From Halosimplex halobium (GTDB lineage: Archaea > Halobacteriota > Halobacteria > Halobacteriales > Haloarculaceae): DNA of 64,000 nt. Each line of letters begins with the position of its first letter. Within the stretch, counting starts at the first letter, position 1. Shown in pieces: positions 16,363 to 25,732 of the stretch. The position numbers were made by a program, and so were the translations under genes. Under the pieces are notes generated by a model. It was not told the DNA's origin. It searched no databases and saw only the letters and a program-made list of their open reading frames with translations. The stretch is from contig NZ_JBLKNX010000007.1 of NCBI RefSeq assembly GCF_051414055.1, positions 62,001 through 126,000 of the forward strand, in the 5' to 3' direction.

Positions 16363-16821
16363 TCAGGCGGGGTTCTTCCGGGAGAGGTCGCTCCCGCAGA
16401 CGGGACAGCGGTCGTGGTTCTCGTCGAACTCGCGGCCGCAACCGGAACACTGGAAGCGCCAGTCGCGCTGCTCGGTGATCCCCTCGCGGGCGATGAGTTC
16501 GACCGCCACCTCCAGCTTCTCGGCGACGTTCTGCATGGCGTAATCGTCGGTGACGAGCCGGCCGTCGAGTTCGAACGCGGCGGCGACCAGCCGGATGTCG
16601 GTCTCCGAGAGGGTCTCGAGGTCGCCCGTCTCGCGGGCGGCGCGTTCGATCCGCTCGACGGTTTCGTCCTCGGGGATGTGGATGTGCATGCCCGACCCCT
16701 CCATGGCGTCGTAGCGGTAGGCGCTCTCGTCCTCGAGCTCCTCGCGGACGAGCGGGATCGTGGCCTGCTGTTCGGTCGTGTGATACTCGTTGATAAAAGC
16801 CGAGGCGTCGAGGACGTACAT
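16363..16821 (-). CDS. nob1: Nob1-family rRNA endonuclease (PIN domain plus zinc ribbon)
   Basis: The first roughly 100 residues are a PIN nuclease domain: VLDASAFI at the start (catalytic Asp), ETDIRLVAAA and LVTDDYAMQNVA near 90-100 carry further acidic ligands. The C-terminus has a zinc ribbon CSGC...CPVC (about 126-144). Nob1 cleaves the precursor at the 3' end of 16S rRNA during small-subunit maturation. The ATG directly follows the TAA of the PRC-barrel gene, so the two are cotranscribed. Confidence 0.92.
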   Translation of the reverse strand: MYVLDASAFINEYHTTEQQATIPLVREELEDESAYRYDAMEGSGMHIHIPEDETVERIERAARETGDLETLSETDIRLVAAAFELDGRLVTDDYAMQNVAEKLEVAVELIAREGITEQRDWRFQCSGCGREFDENHDRCPVCGSDLSRKNPA

Positions 16822-17061
16822 TTAGCGCTGGACGATCATCTGGTCTTTGACTGCCTGGACGCGGTCGACGGGCACGAGGAGGTGGCCCTGCTCGTCGACC
16901 TCGAACTGCGAGTTGTCGAGGTGCTCGTTGGGCTCGATGATGAGGTTCTGCAACCGACCAGTCTCCAGGTCCATCGTGATGTTGTACAGCATCCCCATCT
17001 CGGCGCCGTCCGTCCCGGTGACGGCCTTGCCGGAGAGGTTCTCGGCGAGTATCTCGGCCAT
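16822..17061 (-). CDS. PRC-barrel domain protein
   Basis: A 79-residue single-domain protein beginning MAEILAENLSGKAVTGTDGA, followed by IGxLxNI-like strands (MGMLYNITMD) and ending VQAVKDQMIVQR. PRC barrels occur in RimM and in photosynthetic reaction centres and act as small binding modules. Its stop abuts the nob1 start, which points to ribosome maturation as its context. IF-2 lies divergently about 1.5 kb away, with the two halocyanin genes between. Confidence 0.85.
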   Translation of the reverse strand: MAEILAENLSGKAVTGTDGAEMGMLYNITMDLETGRLQNLIIEPNEHLDNSQFEVDEQGHLLVPVDRVQAVKDQMIVQR

Positions 17062-17209
17062 ACCCCCGACTACCGAGTGAGGCCCCATAAACGCCACGGG
17101 GCCGTCTGACGACCGCGTGACGCCCGCTGTGCGGTCCGTCGGGACCCGCCGCGGGCTCACAGTCGCCGGAACCACCGGGATTATGCGGGTGGTCGTCCAT
17201 GTCGTCGCC

Positions 17210-17749
17210 ATGGAGCGCAGACGCCTGTTGCGGGCGAGCGCCGTCGCGCTCGCGGGGCTCGTCCCGGGGTGCGGGCTGGGATCGGGTGACGGCACGGCGA
17301 CACAGGACGACGATCCGGCGCCGAGCGACCCGCCGACCGCCACGACCGCCGCGCCGACCGCCCCGCCGACGGCGACGCCCACCGAGGAGCCGACGCCGAC
17401 GCCCACGGCGACCCCGACCGCCACGCCGACGGCCACTCCCACACCGGTACCGAGCGAGGCCGACCAGGTCGTCGCGGTCGCCGACGGGTCGGCGACCTTC
17501 GACCCCGAGACCTTCGAGATCGCGACCGGCGAGACGGTCGTCTGGGCCTGGCACAGCTCCGGCCACAACGTCCGGGCGACCGCGCGGCCGCGGGGGTCGA
17601 CGTTCACCGGCACCCCCGGCGGCGACGGGACCACCTACGGCGAGGGGTACACCTTCGCCCACACCTTCGAGGTCGCCGGCCAGTACGAGTACCGCTGTTA
17701 CCCCTACCGGAACCTCGGCATGACGGGCTCGTTCACCGTCACCGAGTAA
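17210..17749 (+). CDS. halocyanin-like lipoprotein with altered copper site
   Basis: The N-terminus MERRRLLRASAVALAGLVPG ends in a lipobox Cys (GCGLG), so it is a membrane-anchored surface protein. A long Thr/Pro/Ala linker precedes a C-terminal cupredoxin domain (about 85-179). The first copper His is present (SSGHNVRAT), as are Cys and Met of the C-terminal loop, but the loop reads CYPYRNLGM: the second His is Tyr. The sister gene downstream has His at that place. Either the type 1 copper site is lost or Tyr alters it. Its role in electron transfer is therefore doubtful. Confidence 0.85.
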   Translation: MERRRLLRASAVALAGLVPGCGLGSGDGTATQDDDPAPSDPPTATTAAPTAPPTATPTEEPTPTPTATPTATPTATPTPVPSEADQVVAVADGSATFDPETFEIATGETVVWAWHSSGHNVRATARPRGSTFTGTPGGDGTTYGEGYTFAHTFEVAGQYEYRCYPYRNLGMTGSFTVTE

Positions 17750-17833
17750 CCGGGGTGTCGCGCACCGAGTAACCGGGGTGTCGCGCACCGGGTAACCCGA
17801 CGCGTCGCGCACCGAGTAACCGGGGTGTCGCCC
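17741..17833. repeat. about 23-bp tandem repeat starting in the halocyanin stop codon
   Basis: Units at 17741-17763 and 17764-17786 are identical. A third (17787-17810, 24 bp) is diverged, and a fourth begins at 17811 and fades after about 22 bases. Each unit opens with ACCGAGTAAC or a close variant, so each repeats the last Thr-Glu codons and stop of the upstream gene. No gene lies in the gap 17750-17911. Confidence 0.85.
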
Positions 17834-17911
17834 GCTGAGTGGCCCGGAGTGGCCGCATCGACCGACCCGCAGCGTCGCGGGGTTTATTCCGCGACAGCCC
17901 CGAGCGCGCCC

Positions 17912-18505
17912 ATGGACCGCCGTAGCCTGCTCCGACTGGCTGGAACCGCGCTCGCCGCCGCCGTCGCCGGTTGCGGCGGGGACGACGGCACCGAGACCGA
18001 CGGCTCCGGGACCGACGGCGACGCGACGCCCACCGAGAGCCCGACGCCGACGGAGACGCCCGGGACGGATACGCCCAGCCCCTCGCCCACGGCCGAGGCG
18101 ACACCGACCGGGACGCCGACCGACACGCCCGACTCGGCGGCGACGCCGACGGTGACGCCGACCGCGAGTCCCACGCCGACCGAGACGCCGACGCCCACGG
18201 CGACTCCCAGGCAGGCCGCGCAGGTCGTCGCCGTCGCCGACGGGGGGCTTTCGTTCTCGCCCGAGACCTTCGAGATCGCGACCGGCGAGACGGTCGTCTG
18301 GGTGTGGTACAGCTCCGGGCACAACGTCCGCCCCGCGACGACCCCGGGCGGGTCCGAGTTCTCGGGGACGGCCGGCGGCGACGGCGACCTCTACGACGAG
18401 GGTCACGAGCTGTCGTTCACCTTCGAGACCCCGGGCGAGTACGAGTACTACTGCAGCCCCCACCGCTCGGCCGGCATGACGGGCTCGTTCACCGTCACCG
18501 AGTAG
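17912..18505 (+). CDS. halocyanin (blue copper lipoprotein)
   Basis: A paralog of the gene just upstream. MDRRSLLRLAGTALAAAVAG leads to a lipobox Cys (GCGGD) with a twin-Arg, then a roughly 70-residue Thr/Pro/Ser linker, then a cupredoxin domain. All type 1 copper ligands are visible: His in SSGHNVRPA, then Cys, His and Met in YCSPHRSAGM. It likely carries electrons at the outer face of the membrane. The two paralogs share near-identical stretches (FEIATGETVVW, GMTGSFTVTE), which shows a tandem duplication. Confidence 0.92.
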   Translation: MDRRSLLRLAGTALAAAVAGCGGDDGTETDGSGTDGDATPTESPTPTETPGTDTPSPSPTAEATPTGTPTDTPDSAATPTVTPTASPTPTETPTPTATPRQAAQVVAVADGGLSFSPETFEIATGETVVWVWYSSGHNVRPATTPGGSEFSGTAGGDGDLYDEGHELSFTFETPGEYEYYCSPHRSAGMTGSFTVTE

Positions 18506-18603
18506 CCGCGCGCGAGCGACGACGGGCCCGCGCACGGGCAGATGAGATCACTTATCCGGCCCGCGGGGCTGATCCGAGACAACCGAACTTCTGTGGTGAT
18601 AGG

Positions 18604-20418
18604 ATGGCAGACTCACAACCGACAGACACCGACGACGAGTCCGAGGCGACGCTTCGGACACCGATAGTCGCCGTACTCGGCCACGTCGACCACGGCAAGA
18701 CCAGCCTGCTCGACGAGATCCGCGGCTCCGCGGTCACCGAGGGCGAGTCCGGCGCGATCACCCAGCACATCGGCGCGACCGCGGTCCCGCTCGACGTGAT
18801 CTCCGAGATCGCCGGCGAACTGGTCGACCCCACCGACTTCGACCTGCCCGGCCTCCTCTTCATCGACACGCCCGGCCACCACTCGTTCTCGACGCTGCGC
18901 TCGCGGGGCGGGGCGCTGGCCGACATCGCGATCCTCGTCGTCGACGTGAACGACGGCTTCCAGCCACAGACGCTCGAAGCCGTCGACATCCTCAGCCGCA
19001 CGCAGACGCCCTTCATCGTCGCCGCGAACAAGATCGACACCACGCCCGGCTGGAACCCCAACCCCGACGCGCCTGCCCAGCAGACCATCGAGGCCCAGAC
19101 CGACCGCGTCGAACAGGACCTCAACGAGAGCCTCTACGAACTCATCGGCGATCTGTCCGACAACGACTTCTCGGCGGACATGTACTGGCGGGTTCAGGAC
19201 TTCCAGAACAACGTCGGCGTCGTCCCCGTCTCCGCCGAGACCGGCGAGGGCATCCCCGACCTGCTGACCGTCATGATGGGCCTCTCCCAGCGCTACATGA
19301 AAGAAGAGATGGCCGTCGACGTCGACGGGCCCGCCGCCGGCACGGTACTGGAGGTCACCGACACCCAGGGCTTCGGGGCGACCGTCGACGCCATCATCTA
19401 CGACGGCACCATCTCGGCCGACGACCAGATCGTGGTCGGCGGCGTCGAGAGCCCCATCGTCACCGAGGTCCGCGCGCTGTTGCGCCCGCGCCCGCTCGAG
19501 GAGATCCGCACCGAGGGCCAGTTCGAACAGGTCGACTCGGTGAAGGCCGCCGACGGCATCAAGATCGCCGCGCCGGATCTCGACGACGCGATGGCCGGCG
19601 CGCCCATCCGGGTCGTCGGCGACCGCGAGGTGGACGACGTGATCGAGGAGGTCCGGGCCGAACTCGCGGACATCGCCGTCCAGACCGGGGAGGAGGGCGT
19701 CGTCGCCAAGGCCGACACGCTCGGGAGCCTGGAGGCGCTGGCCTCCACGCTCGAAGAGGAGGAGATCCCCATCGTCCGCGCCGAGGTCGGCGACATCGCG
19801 CCGCGGGACGTGCGCGTCGCCGAGACGGCCAACGAGGACAAACACCGCACCATCCTCGGGTTCGGCGTCGAGGTGCTCGACGACGCGGCGGACCTGGCCG
19901 AACAGGAGGACGTGCGGATCTTCGACCACGACGTGATCTACCGGCTGGTCGAGGAGTACGAGGCGTTCGTCGAGGAGCGCGAGCGCGCCCAGCAGGACCA
20001 GGTACTCGAAAACATCACCCGGCCGGCCCGCTTCCAGATCCTCGACGACCACACCTTCCGGCAGTCCGACCCCGCCGTCGTCGGCGTCGAAGTCCTCGGC
20101 GGCACGCTCAAACGCAACTCCAACGTCGCGCTGTTCGAGGGCAGCGAGCCCGAGCGCGTGGGGCTGCTCAAGTCCATCCAGGACGAGGGCGAGGACGTCG
20201 ACGAACTCGGGCGCGGCGAGCGCGCGGCCGTCTCCATCGACGGCCCCACGGTCGGCCGCCAGATCGAGGAGGGGGACGAACTCTGGACGGAGATCCCCGA
20301 GAAACACGCGAAGATCCTCGAACAGGAGCTCTCGGAGGACATCCCCGTCAGCGAACTCGAGACGCTCAACATGTACCTGGAGAAGCGGCGCAACCGCGAC
20401 CCGTTCTGGGGCAAGTGA
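18604..20418 (+). CDS. infB: translation initiation factor IF-2 (aIF5B)
   Basis: This GTPase promotes subunit joining at translation start. G1 GHVDHGKT (about 26-33), G2 in GESGAITQHIGAT, G3 DTPGHHSF (about 87-94) and G4 NKID (about 141-144) are all intact. The 604-residue length and lack of a long bacterial N-terminal region match archaeal/eukaryal IF-2 (eIF5B). It starts at ATG 18604; an AT-rich stretch near 18546-18556 (ATCACTTATCC) may be its TATA box. Neighbouring PRC/Nob1 genes share the ribosome theme. Confidence 0.96.
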   Translation: MADSQPTDTDDESEATLRTPIVAVLGHVDHGKTSLLDEIRGSAVTEGESGAITQHIGATAVPLDVISEIAGELVDPTDFDLPGLLFIDTPGHHSFSTLRSRGGALADIAILVVDVNDGFQPQTLEAVDILSRTQTPFIVAANKIDTTPGWNPNPDAPAQQTIEAQTDRVEQDLNESLYELIGDLSDNDFSADMYWRVQDFQNNVGVVPVSAETGEGIPDLLTVMMGLSQRYMKEEMAVDVDGPAAGTVLEVTDTQGFGATVDAIIYDGTISADDQIVVGGVESPIVTEVRALLRPRPLEEIRTEGQFEQVDSVKAADGIKIAAPDLDDAMAGAPIRVVGDREVDDVIEEVRAELADIAVQTGEEGVVAKADTLGSLEALASTLEEEEIPIVRAEVGDIAPRDVRVAETANEDKHRTILGFGVEVLDDAADLAEQEDVRIFDHDVIYRLVEEYEAFVEERERAQQDQVLENITRPARFQILDDHTFRQSDPAVVGVEVLGGTLKRNSNVALFEGSEPERVGLLKSIQDEGEDVDELGRGERAAVSIDGPTVGRQIEEGDELWTEIPEKHAKILEQELSEDIPVSELETLNMYLEKRRNRDPFWGK

Positions 20419-20554
20419 CGCCGTCGCTCGCCGCTCGCTGACCGACTCCCGCGGCACCCGCTCCCCCGCTGCACACGCAGTAATAACATTTAATTAGGTT
20501 ACGCTCGACGGTTGACACGTGCTTGGACCAGCAGCGAGCGACGCGCGCGGTGTG

Positions 20555-20734
20555 ATGTCGGTCCACGACGCGGTCCTGGCGCTGATCCCGGCGCTGCTCG
20601 CGCTCGCGGCGCTCGCCGGTGTCGTGCTGTCGTGGTCGTGGGGGACCGCCATGGCCGTGGGGAGCGTCCCGGCCAGCGGGACCATCGGCTACGCGCTGTT
20701 CTACAACCCGCCAGAAGCGGCCGTCGAGAACTGA
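20555..20734 (+). CDS. 59-residue membrane protein
   Basis: Starting at MSVHDAVLALIPALLALAAL it has one long hydrophobic helix that may extend into a second (SWSWGTAMAVGSV), then a short tail ending YNPPEAAVEN. Such small membrane proteins are common next to conserved haloarchaeal genes. I prefer ATG 20555 over ATG 20519, whose added residues are polar and alanine-rich. It is convergent with the DUF5811-like gene, 13 bases apart. Function unknown. Confidence 0.65.
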   Translation: MSVHDAVLALIPALLALAALAGVVLSWSWGTAMAVGSVPASGTIGYALFYNPPEAAVEN

Positions 20735-20747
20735 CTGGGGCCCTCCG

Positions 20748-21101
20748 CTATCGCGCGGCCGGGCTGTCGTTGTTGGAGAGGGCCTGTTTGACCTGGAGGG
20801 CGGCGCTGGCGGCCAGCCCCTGTGCGAGGTCGGCCTGTTCGTCTTCGTCGATCGTGGCGTCGGCGTCCTCGGGCGTGTAGCCGGCCGAGACGACGGGGCC
20901 GACGGGCGGACGGACGGCGACGGTGGCCTCGGGGCCGTCGGAGCCGGCCGTCAGGTCCGACCCGACGACGAACTCCTCGGGGAGGAGTCTCCGCGTCTGG
21001 TGGGCGACCTGCGAGAGGTCCCGCTCCAGCCGGCGGCGCTGGTCGGGCGTGAGCGTCTCGGGATCCAACCCGTCGTCGCCGAGCGGCGAGTTTCCGTACA
21101 T
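20748..21101 (-). CDS. DUF5811-like conserved haloarchaeal protein
   Basis: A 117-residue soluble, acidic protein beginning MYGNSPLGDDGLDPETLTPD. The segment RRRLERDLSQVAHQTRRLLP is helical, then a central beta region (PEATVAVRPPVGPVVSAGY), then an acidic helix and a C-terminal helix. It resembles a haloarchaea-specific family I recall as DUF5811 (name from memory). It lies next to pdaD in the same orientation. Function unknown. Confidence 0.72.
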   Translation of the reverse strand: MYGNSPLGDDGLDPETLTPDQRRRLERDLSQVAHQTRRLLPEEFVVGSDLTAGSDGPEATVAVRPPVGPVVSAGYTPEDADATIDEDEQADLAQGLAASAALQVKQALSNNDSPAAR

Positions 21102-21217
21102 TGGGCTCTTCCGCGGCCGTATGCGGCCCAGGGTCTTAACCCCTGGGAGAGGCGTACAGCTTGCCGTCCCACACGATCGATCGTGGTCGCTCGGGCCGCG
21201 GCTCCCGCCGTTCCCGG

Positions 21218-21703
21218 TCAGTCGAGCAGCGGTTCGCTCCCGCCGTAGGCCGCGACGACGACCGCGGTGGCGTGCTCGGCCGGGTCGGCGGGGGTCGACT
21301 CGACGACGACCTCCGGTTCCTCCCGGAAGGCCCACTCGCGCAGTTCCGTCCCGCGGCGCAGGCCCGCCTCGACCGCCTCGGCGACCGCGTCGGGGTCGGT
21401 CCCGCTGGCCTCGTAGAACAGCCCCCGGCCGGACTCGCTGCGGACCCACCCCAGCCCCGCGCAGGCCTCGCCGTCGGCGCCCGGCGGAAGCGTCTCGCGG
21501 CCGACGACCGCGTAGAGCGCCTCGCCTGCCGCTCCCAGGTCCGGGGCGGTGCCGACGCGTTCCAGCCGGGCCTCCGCGGGGATCACCGAGGAGAGCGTCA
21601 GGAGGTTGTAGTTGTGGACGCCCGCCTCGGCCAGCGCCGCGTCGAACGACGACATCGCGGTCGGGCCGGCGGCCGACCCCCACGCGACCCGGATGGTGCT
21701 CAT
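21218..21703 (-). CDS. pdaD: pyruvoyl-dependent arginine decarboxylase
   Basis: PdaD converts arginine to agmatine, needed for archaeal polyamines and for agmatidine in tRNA-Ile2. The proenzyme cleaves itself at a Ser to create the pyruvoyl group. The site is visible as LTLSSVIPAEA (about residues 35-45), with cleavage expected between the two Ser. At 161 residues it matches the family. Downstream strands and the Glu in FYEASGTDP region fit the active site. The 116 bp to the DUF5811-like gene contains no ORF. Confidence 0.92.
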   Translation of the reverse strand: MSTIRVAWGSAAGPTAMSSFDAALAEAGVHNYNLLTLSSVIPAEARLERVGTAPDLGAAGEALYAVVGRETLPPGADGEACAGLGWVRSESGRGLFYEASGTDPDAVAEAVEAGLRRGTELREWAFREEPEVVVESTPADPAEHATAVVVAAYGGSEPLLD

Positions 21704-21781
21704 ACCTCCGGGTCGTCGACTCGCGCGCTAAGGGGTTTCGCTTCCGGTCGAACGGCACCGTCAGGTCTGTCGGCGAGAAAG

Positions 21782-21787
21782 TATTTA
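21782..21787 (+). promoter_or_regulatory. TATA box for the GTG-started lipoprotein
   Basis: TATTTA lies about 28 bases before the GTG at 21812. That is normal archaeal spacing for a leaderless transcript and supports the choice of the GTG start. Confidence 0.6.
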
Positions 21788-21811
21788 CCGGCGGGCGCGC
21801 CCGTCTGTCCC

Positions 21812-22408
21812 GTGACGCCGACACGCCGCTCGGTCCTCCGGGGGATCGGTGCCGCGGTCCCGTTCGTGGTCGCGGGCTGCGAGGCGCCGGATTCACCCGA
21901 ACCGGACGCCGACGCCGCACCGTCGCCAGCGCCGACCGACGCCCGGACGCCGTCGCGGACGCCGGAGCCGACGGGGTCGCCCTCGCCGACGCCGGACCGC
22001 GATGCCGGAGAGGTGTTGCCCGAGCCGGGCGACGGCTGGACGCTCGTGGAGACACGGGGAATGGCCGCGCGGATGCTCGGCGCCGAGACGGGCGTCGTCG
22101 GCGAGTACGAGCACTCCCGCGGCACGCGCTTCCGCGCCGTCGTCCTGGAGCGGTTCCCGCGCCACGACCCGACCGGCAAGGCCGAGCGGTGGGCCTGCAT
22201 CGGCTGGGACGTGGCGGTCGCCTACGGGGACTTCGCGTTCGCCGCGGGGACCGGGACCGAGCAGCGGAACTACACGCCGGAGACGCCCCCGTACATGGAC
22301 CGGACGGCGATCCCCGGCAGCGCGGACCGGTCCCGGGAACTGCTCGCGCGGTCGCCGCTGCTCTCCATCGACCGCGTCGACGAAAACGAGGTCACCTGCG
22401 AGGAGTGA
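21812..22408 (+). CDS. twin-arginine lipoprotein of unknown function
   Basis: With the GTG start the protein begins VTPTRRSVLRGIGAAVPFVV and reaches a lipobox Cys (AGCEAP), a Tat-type lipoprotein signal. A Pro/Thr/Asp linker of about 45 residues precedes a compact domain of about 115 residues (GDGWTLVETRGMAARMLGAE to the C-terminal VDENEVTCEE). It belongs to no family I recognise. It is convergent with nadE, 18 bp away. Confidence 0.8.
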   Translation: MTPTRRSVLRGIGAAVPFVVAGCEAPDSPEPDADAAPSPAPTDARTPSRTPEPTGSPSPTPDRDAGEVLPEPGDGWTLVETRGMAARMLGAETGVVGEYEHSRGTRFRAVVLERFPRHDPTGKAERWACIGWDVAVAYGDFAFAAGTGTEQRNYTPETPPYMDRTAIPGSADRSRELLARSPLLSIDRVDENEVTCEE

Positions 22409-22426
22409 GCGGCTCGCCGACCCCGG

Positions 22427-23335
22427 TCACAGCCCGTTCGCCATCGGCGCGAGGTGCAGCGGGTGGGAGCCGCCCGACCCGTCCCCGCGGTCGTCGATGC
22501 CGGGCGTGGGCGGAACCGCCCGTTTGTGCAGCGAGTCGACGTACATCCGCGCGACGGTCTCGGCGGTCTCCGGGCTCGCGTCGAGGTCCTCGATAACGTC
22601 CTCGACGCGCTCGCTGCGGTCGACGACCCGGCGGAGCACGGGGTCGATCGCCGAGTAGCGGGCGCCCAGGTCCTCCGCGTCGGTCTGGCCGGCCCACAGG
22701 TCCGCGGTCGGCTCCTTGGCGACGATCCGCCGGGGGACGCCGACCTGCTGGGCCAGCGCCTGGACCTCCGTCTTGTAGAGGTCGCCGAGCGGGAACAGGT
22801 CGGCGCCGCCGTCGCCGTACTTGGTGAAGTAGCCCAGCAACAGCTCCGAGCGGTTGGCCGTCCCGCAGACCAGATACGACCGGGCGTTGGCCGCGTAGTA
22901 GAGCGCGCACATCCGCAGGCGGGCGGTGAGGTTCCCGATCGCCCGCCGTCCGCCGTCGGGTGCGACCTCGGGTGCGACGTGGTCCTCGAACAGGTCCAGC
23001 AACGGCCGCAGGTCGACCTCACGGAACTCGATGCCCAGCCCCTCGGCCATCGTCTGTGCCTCCCGCGCGTTGTCCGCGTCGGTGTGGGCGGGCAGCCCCA
23101 TCCCCAGGACGCGGTCGTTCCCGAGCGCCTGGACGGCCAGGTTCGCCGTCAGCGTCGAGTCGACCCCGCCGCTCAACCCGACGACGACGCCTCGCGCGCC
23201 CGCCGCGGTCACTCTGTCCTTGATGAACGCCACCGCCTCCTCCCGGACCGCCGCCAGGTCGTCGCGGTCTGTCAGGAAGCCCGGGCCGTCCGTCCGGACC
23301 GACGTTACCCCCTCGTCGGCGTCACTGGATACCAT
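22427..23335 (-). CDS. nadE: NH3-dependent NAD synthetase
   Basis: NadE makes NAD from deamido-NAD, ATP and ammonia. The PP-loop SGGVDS (about 54-59) and the downstream segments VCGTANRSELLLGYFTKYGD and PLGDLYKTEV are family hallmarks. It lacks the glutaminase domain of the larger enzymes. I start at ATG 23335 (MVSSDADEG), which gives 302 residues; the open frame upstream to 23494 is promoter DNA. It has a disordered C-terminal tail beginning TPGIDDRGDGSGG. Confidence 0.94.
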   Translation of the reverse strand: MVSSDADEGVTSVRTDGPGFLTDRDDLAAVREEAVAFIKDRVTAAGARGVVVGLSGGVDSTLTANLAVQALGNDRVLGMGLPAHTDADNAREAQTMAEGLGIEFREVDLRPLLDLFEDHVAPEVAPDGGRRAIGNLTARLRMCALYYAANARSYLVCGTANRSELLLGYFTKYGDGGADLFPLGDLYKTEVQALAQQVGVPRRIVAKEPTADLWAGQTDAEDLGARYSAIDPVLRRVVDRSERVEDVIEDLDASPETAETVARMYVDSLHKRAVPPTPGIDDRGDGSGGSHPLHLAPMANGL

Positions 23336-23390
23336 GTGTTCGGTCACCGTAATACGTTTTCTCTGGTCGAACGTCTCGTATTTAGTTTTG

Positions 23391-23413
23391 ATCCTTAAAC
23401 AAGTAGTAAGGAT
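23391..23413. promoter_or_regulatory. perfect 7-bp inverted repeat in the nadE/methyltransferase divergent promoter
   Basis: ATCCTTA (23391-23397) and TAAGGAT (23407-23413) flank a 9-base spacer in the 166-bp divergent region. It lies about 55 bases upstream of nadE and 90 upstream of the methyltransferase. An operator for a dimeric regulator is plausible; no regulator gene is adjacent. Confidence 0.45.
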
Positions 23414-23501
23414 TGGCCTAATCAGTGATCGTAGCGGGGCGCGTAAGTCGGTGGTGGCGGGGTCGTCGGATATTTCGTCTGCGCGATACAACAATCGCGG
23501 T

Positions 23502-24137
23502 ATGGTCGGGGATCGATGGAACGAGTTCTACGCCACCGGCGAGTACGAGCGGTGCGCGTACCTCGCGGGGGAGGAGATGGACGAGTACGTCGACCGGTTT
23601 CTCGACGGATCGGGGGTCGACCCCGAGTCGTTCGCCTCGGTCGGCTGCGGCCCGGCAGTGACCGAGTTCGCGCTCGCCGAGCGCCATCCCGACACCGAGT
23701 TCTACTGCTATGATCTTGCCGAGGACGTGATCCGGGACGACCGCGAGGTGGCCGACCGACGTGGCCTGTCGAACATCACCTTCCACGTTCGCTCGCTGCC
23801 CGACCTCGACCTGGGTCGGGAGTTCGACATCGTGTACTGCATGGCGACGCTGTACTTCGTCGAAGCCATCGAGGACGCTATCGAGGCGCTCTACGACCAC
23901 GTGCAACCCGGCGGCTACCTGATCTTCAACTACCCGAACGAGGCGACCCGGGAGTGGCTCCGGGACGAACCCGAGGGGAAGCGGGAGTTTTTCGCGCCCG
24001 TCGCTGCGGGAACGAACCTGCTCACTCGGGAGGCGATCGAACAACTGCTCGGCACGGATGTCCGCGATTACTGGAAGTTCGTCGGTGCGACCGATCTACA
24101 GTCCGGGAACAGTCCCGCCGTTTTCGTGCAACGGTAG
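23502..24137 (+). CDS. class I SAM-dependent methyltransferase
   Basis: A 211-residue Rossmann-type methyltransferase. Motif I is VGCGPAVTEFAL (about 47-58), an acidic residue ends strand 2 (FYCYDLAED, about 74), and motif IV is DIVYCMATLYF. Post-motif segment VQPGGYLIFNY is typical. ATATTTC at 23470-23476 lies about 30 bases before the ATG 23502 and serves as TATA box. The substrate is unknown, and the neighbours do not help. Confidence 0.85.
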   Translation: MVGDRWNEFYATGEYERCAYLAGEEMDEYVDRFLDGSGVDPESFASVGCGPAVTEFALAERHPDTEFYCYDLAEDVIRDDREVADRRGLSNITFHVRSLPDLDLGREFDIVYCMATLYFVEAIEDAIEALYDHVQPGGYLIFNYPNEATREWLRDEPEGKREFFAPVAAGTNLLTREAIEQLLGTDVRDYWKFVGATDLQSGNSPAVFVQR

Positions 24138-24153
24138 TCCGGCAAGTCATACG

Positions 24154-24299
24154 AGCATCCGCGCCGCAGGCGCGGTTCACCGGACGCGAGCGAACGGAGT
24201 GAGCGAGTCGTCCGGCCTTTTTCCCCAAGTTTTTGCGACGGAGGATCCCCGCAGCGCGCCGCTGGCGCGCAAGGCGCTCTCCGTCGGAAAAAGTGGGTC
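24154..24299 (-). repeat. structured 3' element, copy B (downstream of PAN)
   Basis: Read in PAN direction this repeats copy A (1920-2125): CCCACTTTTT, a long stem, AAAAACTTGGGG, a GGACG/CGTCC stem and a terminal hairpin before GGATGCT. On the + strand the long stem is TTTTTGCGACGGAG (24230-24243) with CTCCGTCGGAAAAA (24279-24292); the inner stem is GCGCGCC (24254-24260) with GGCGCGC (24264-24270); the last hairpin is 24159-24175. Compared with copy A the stem bases differ in pairs that keep pairing. It fills nearly all of the gap between the methyltransferase and PAN. Confidence 0.75.
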
Positions 24300-25520
<1,221 letters not shown>

Positions 25521-25732
25521 CGGGTTAGTGGGTGGTAACGAGCGAACGAAAAAGTGCCTTTGGGTATTCCGGGTCCGTGGTCGGCGTCCGTTCCGGCGGT
25601 CGCCGGCGGGGAGGCGGACCGCTTCGGCCGGGTTCCGCGGTCGCTTGCGCCCGCCCAGTCCCGCGAGCCCCCTCGCGTCGCGTGCCGGCGCAATGGAGAA
25701 GGCTTATCGGCCGGCGTCGCACACCGACGGGC

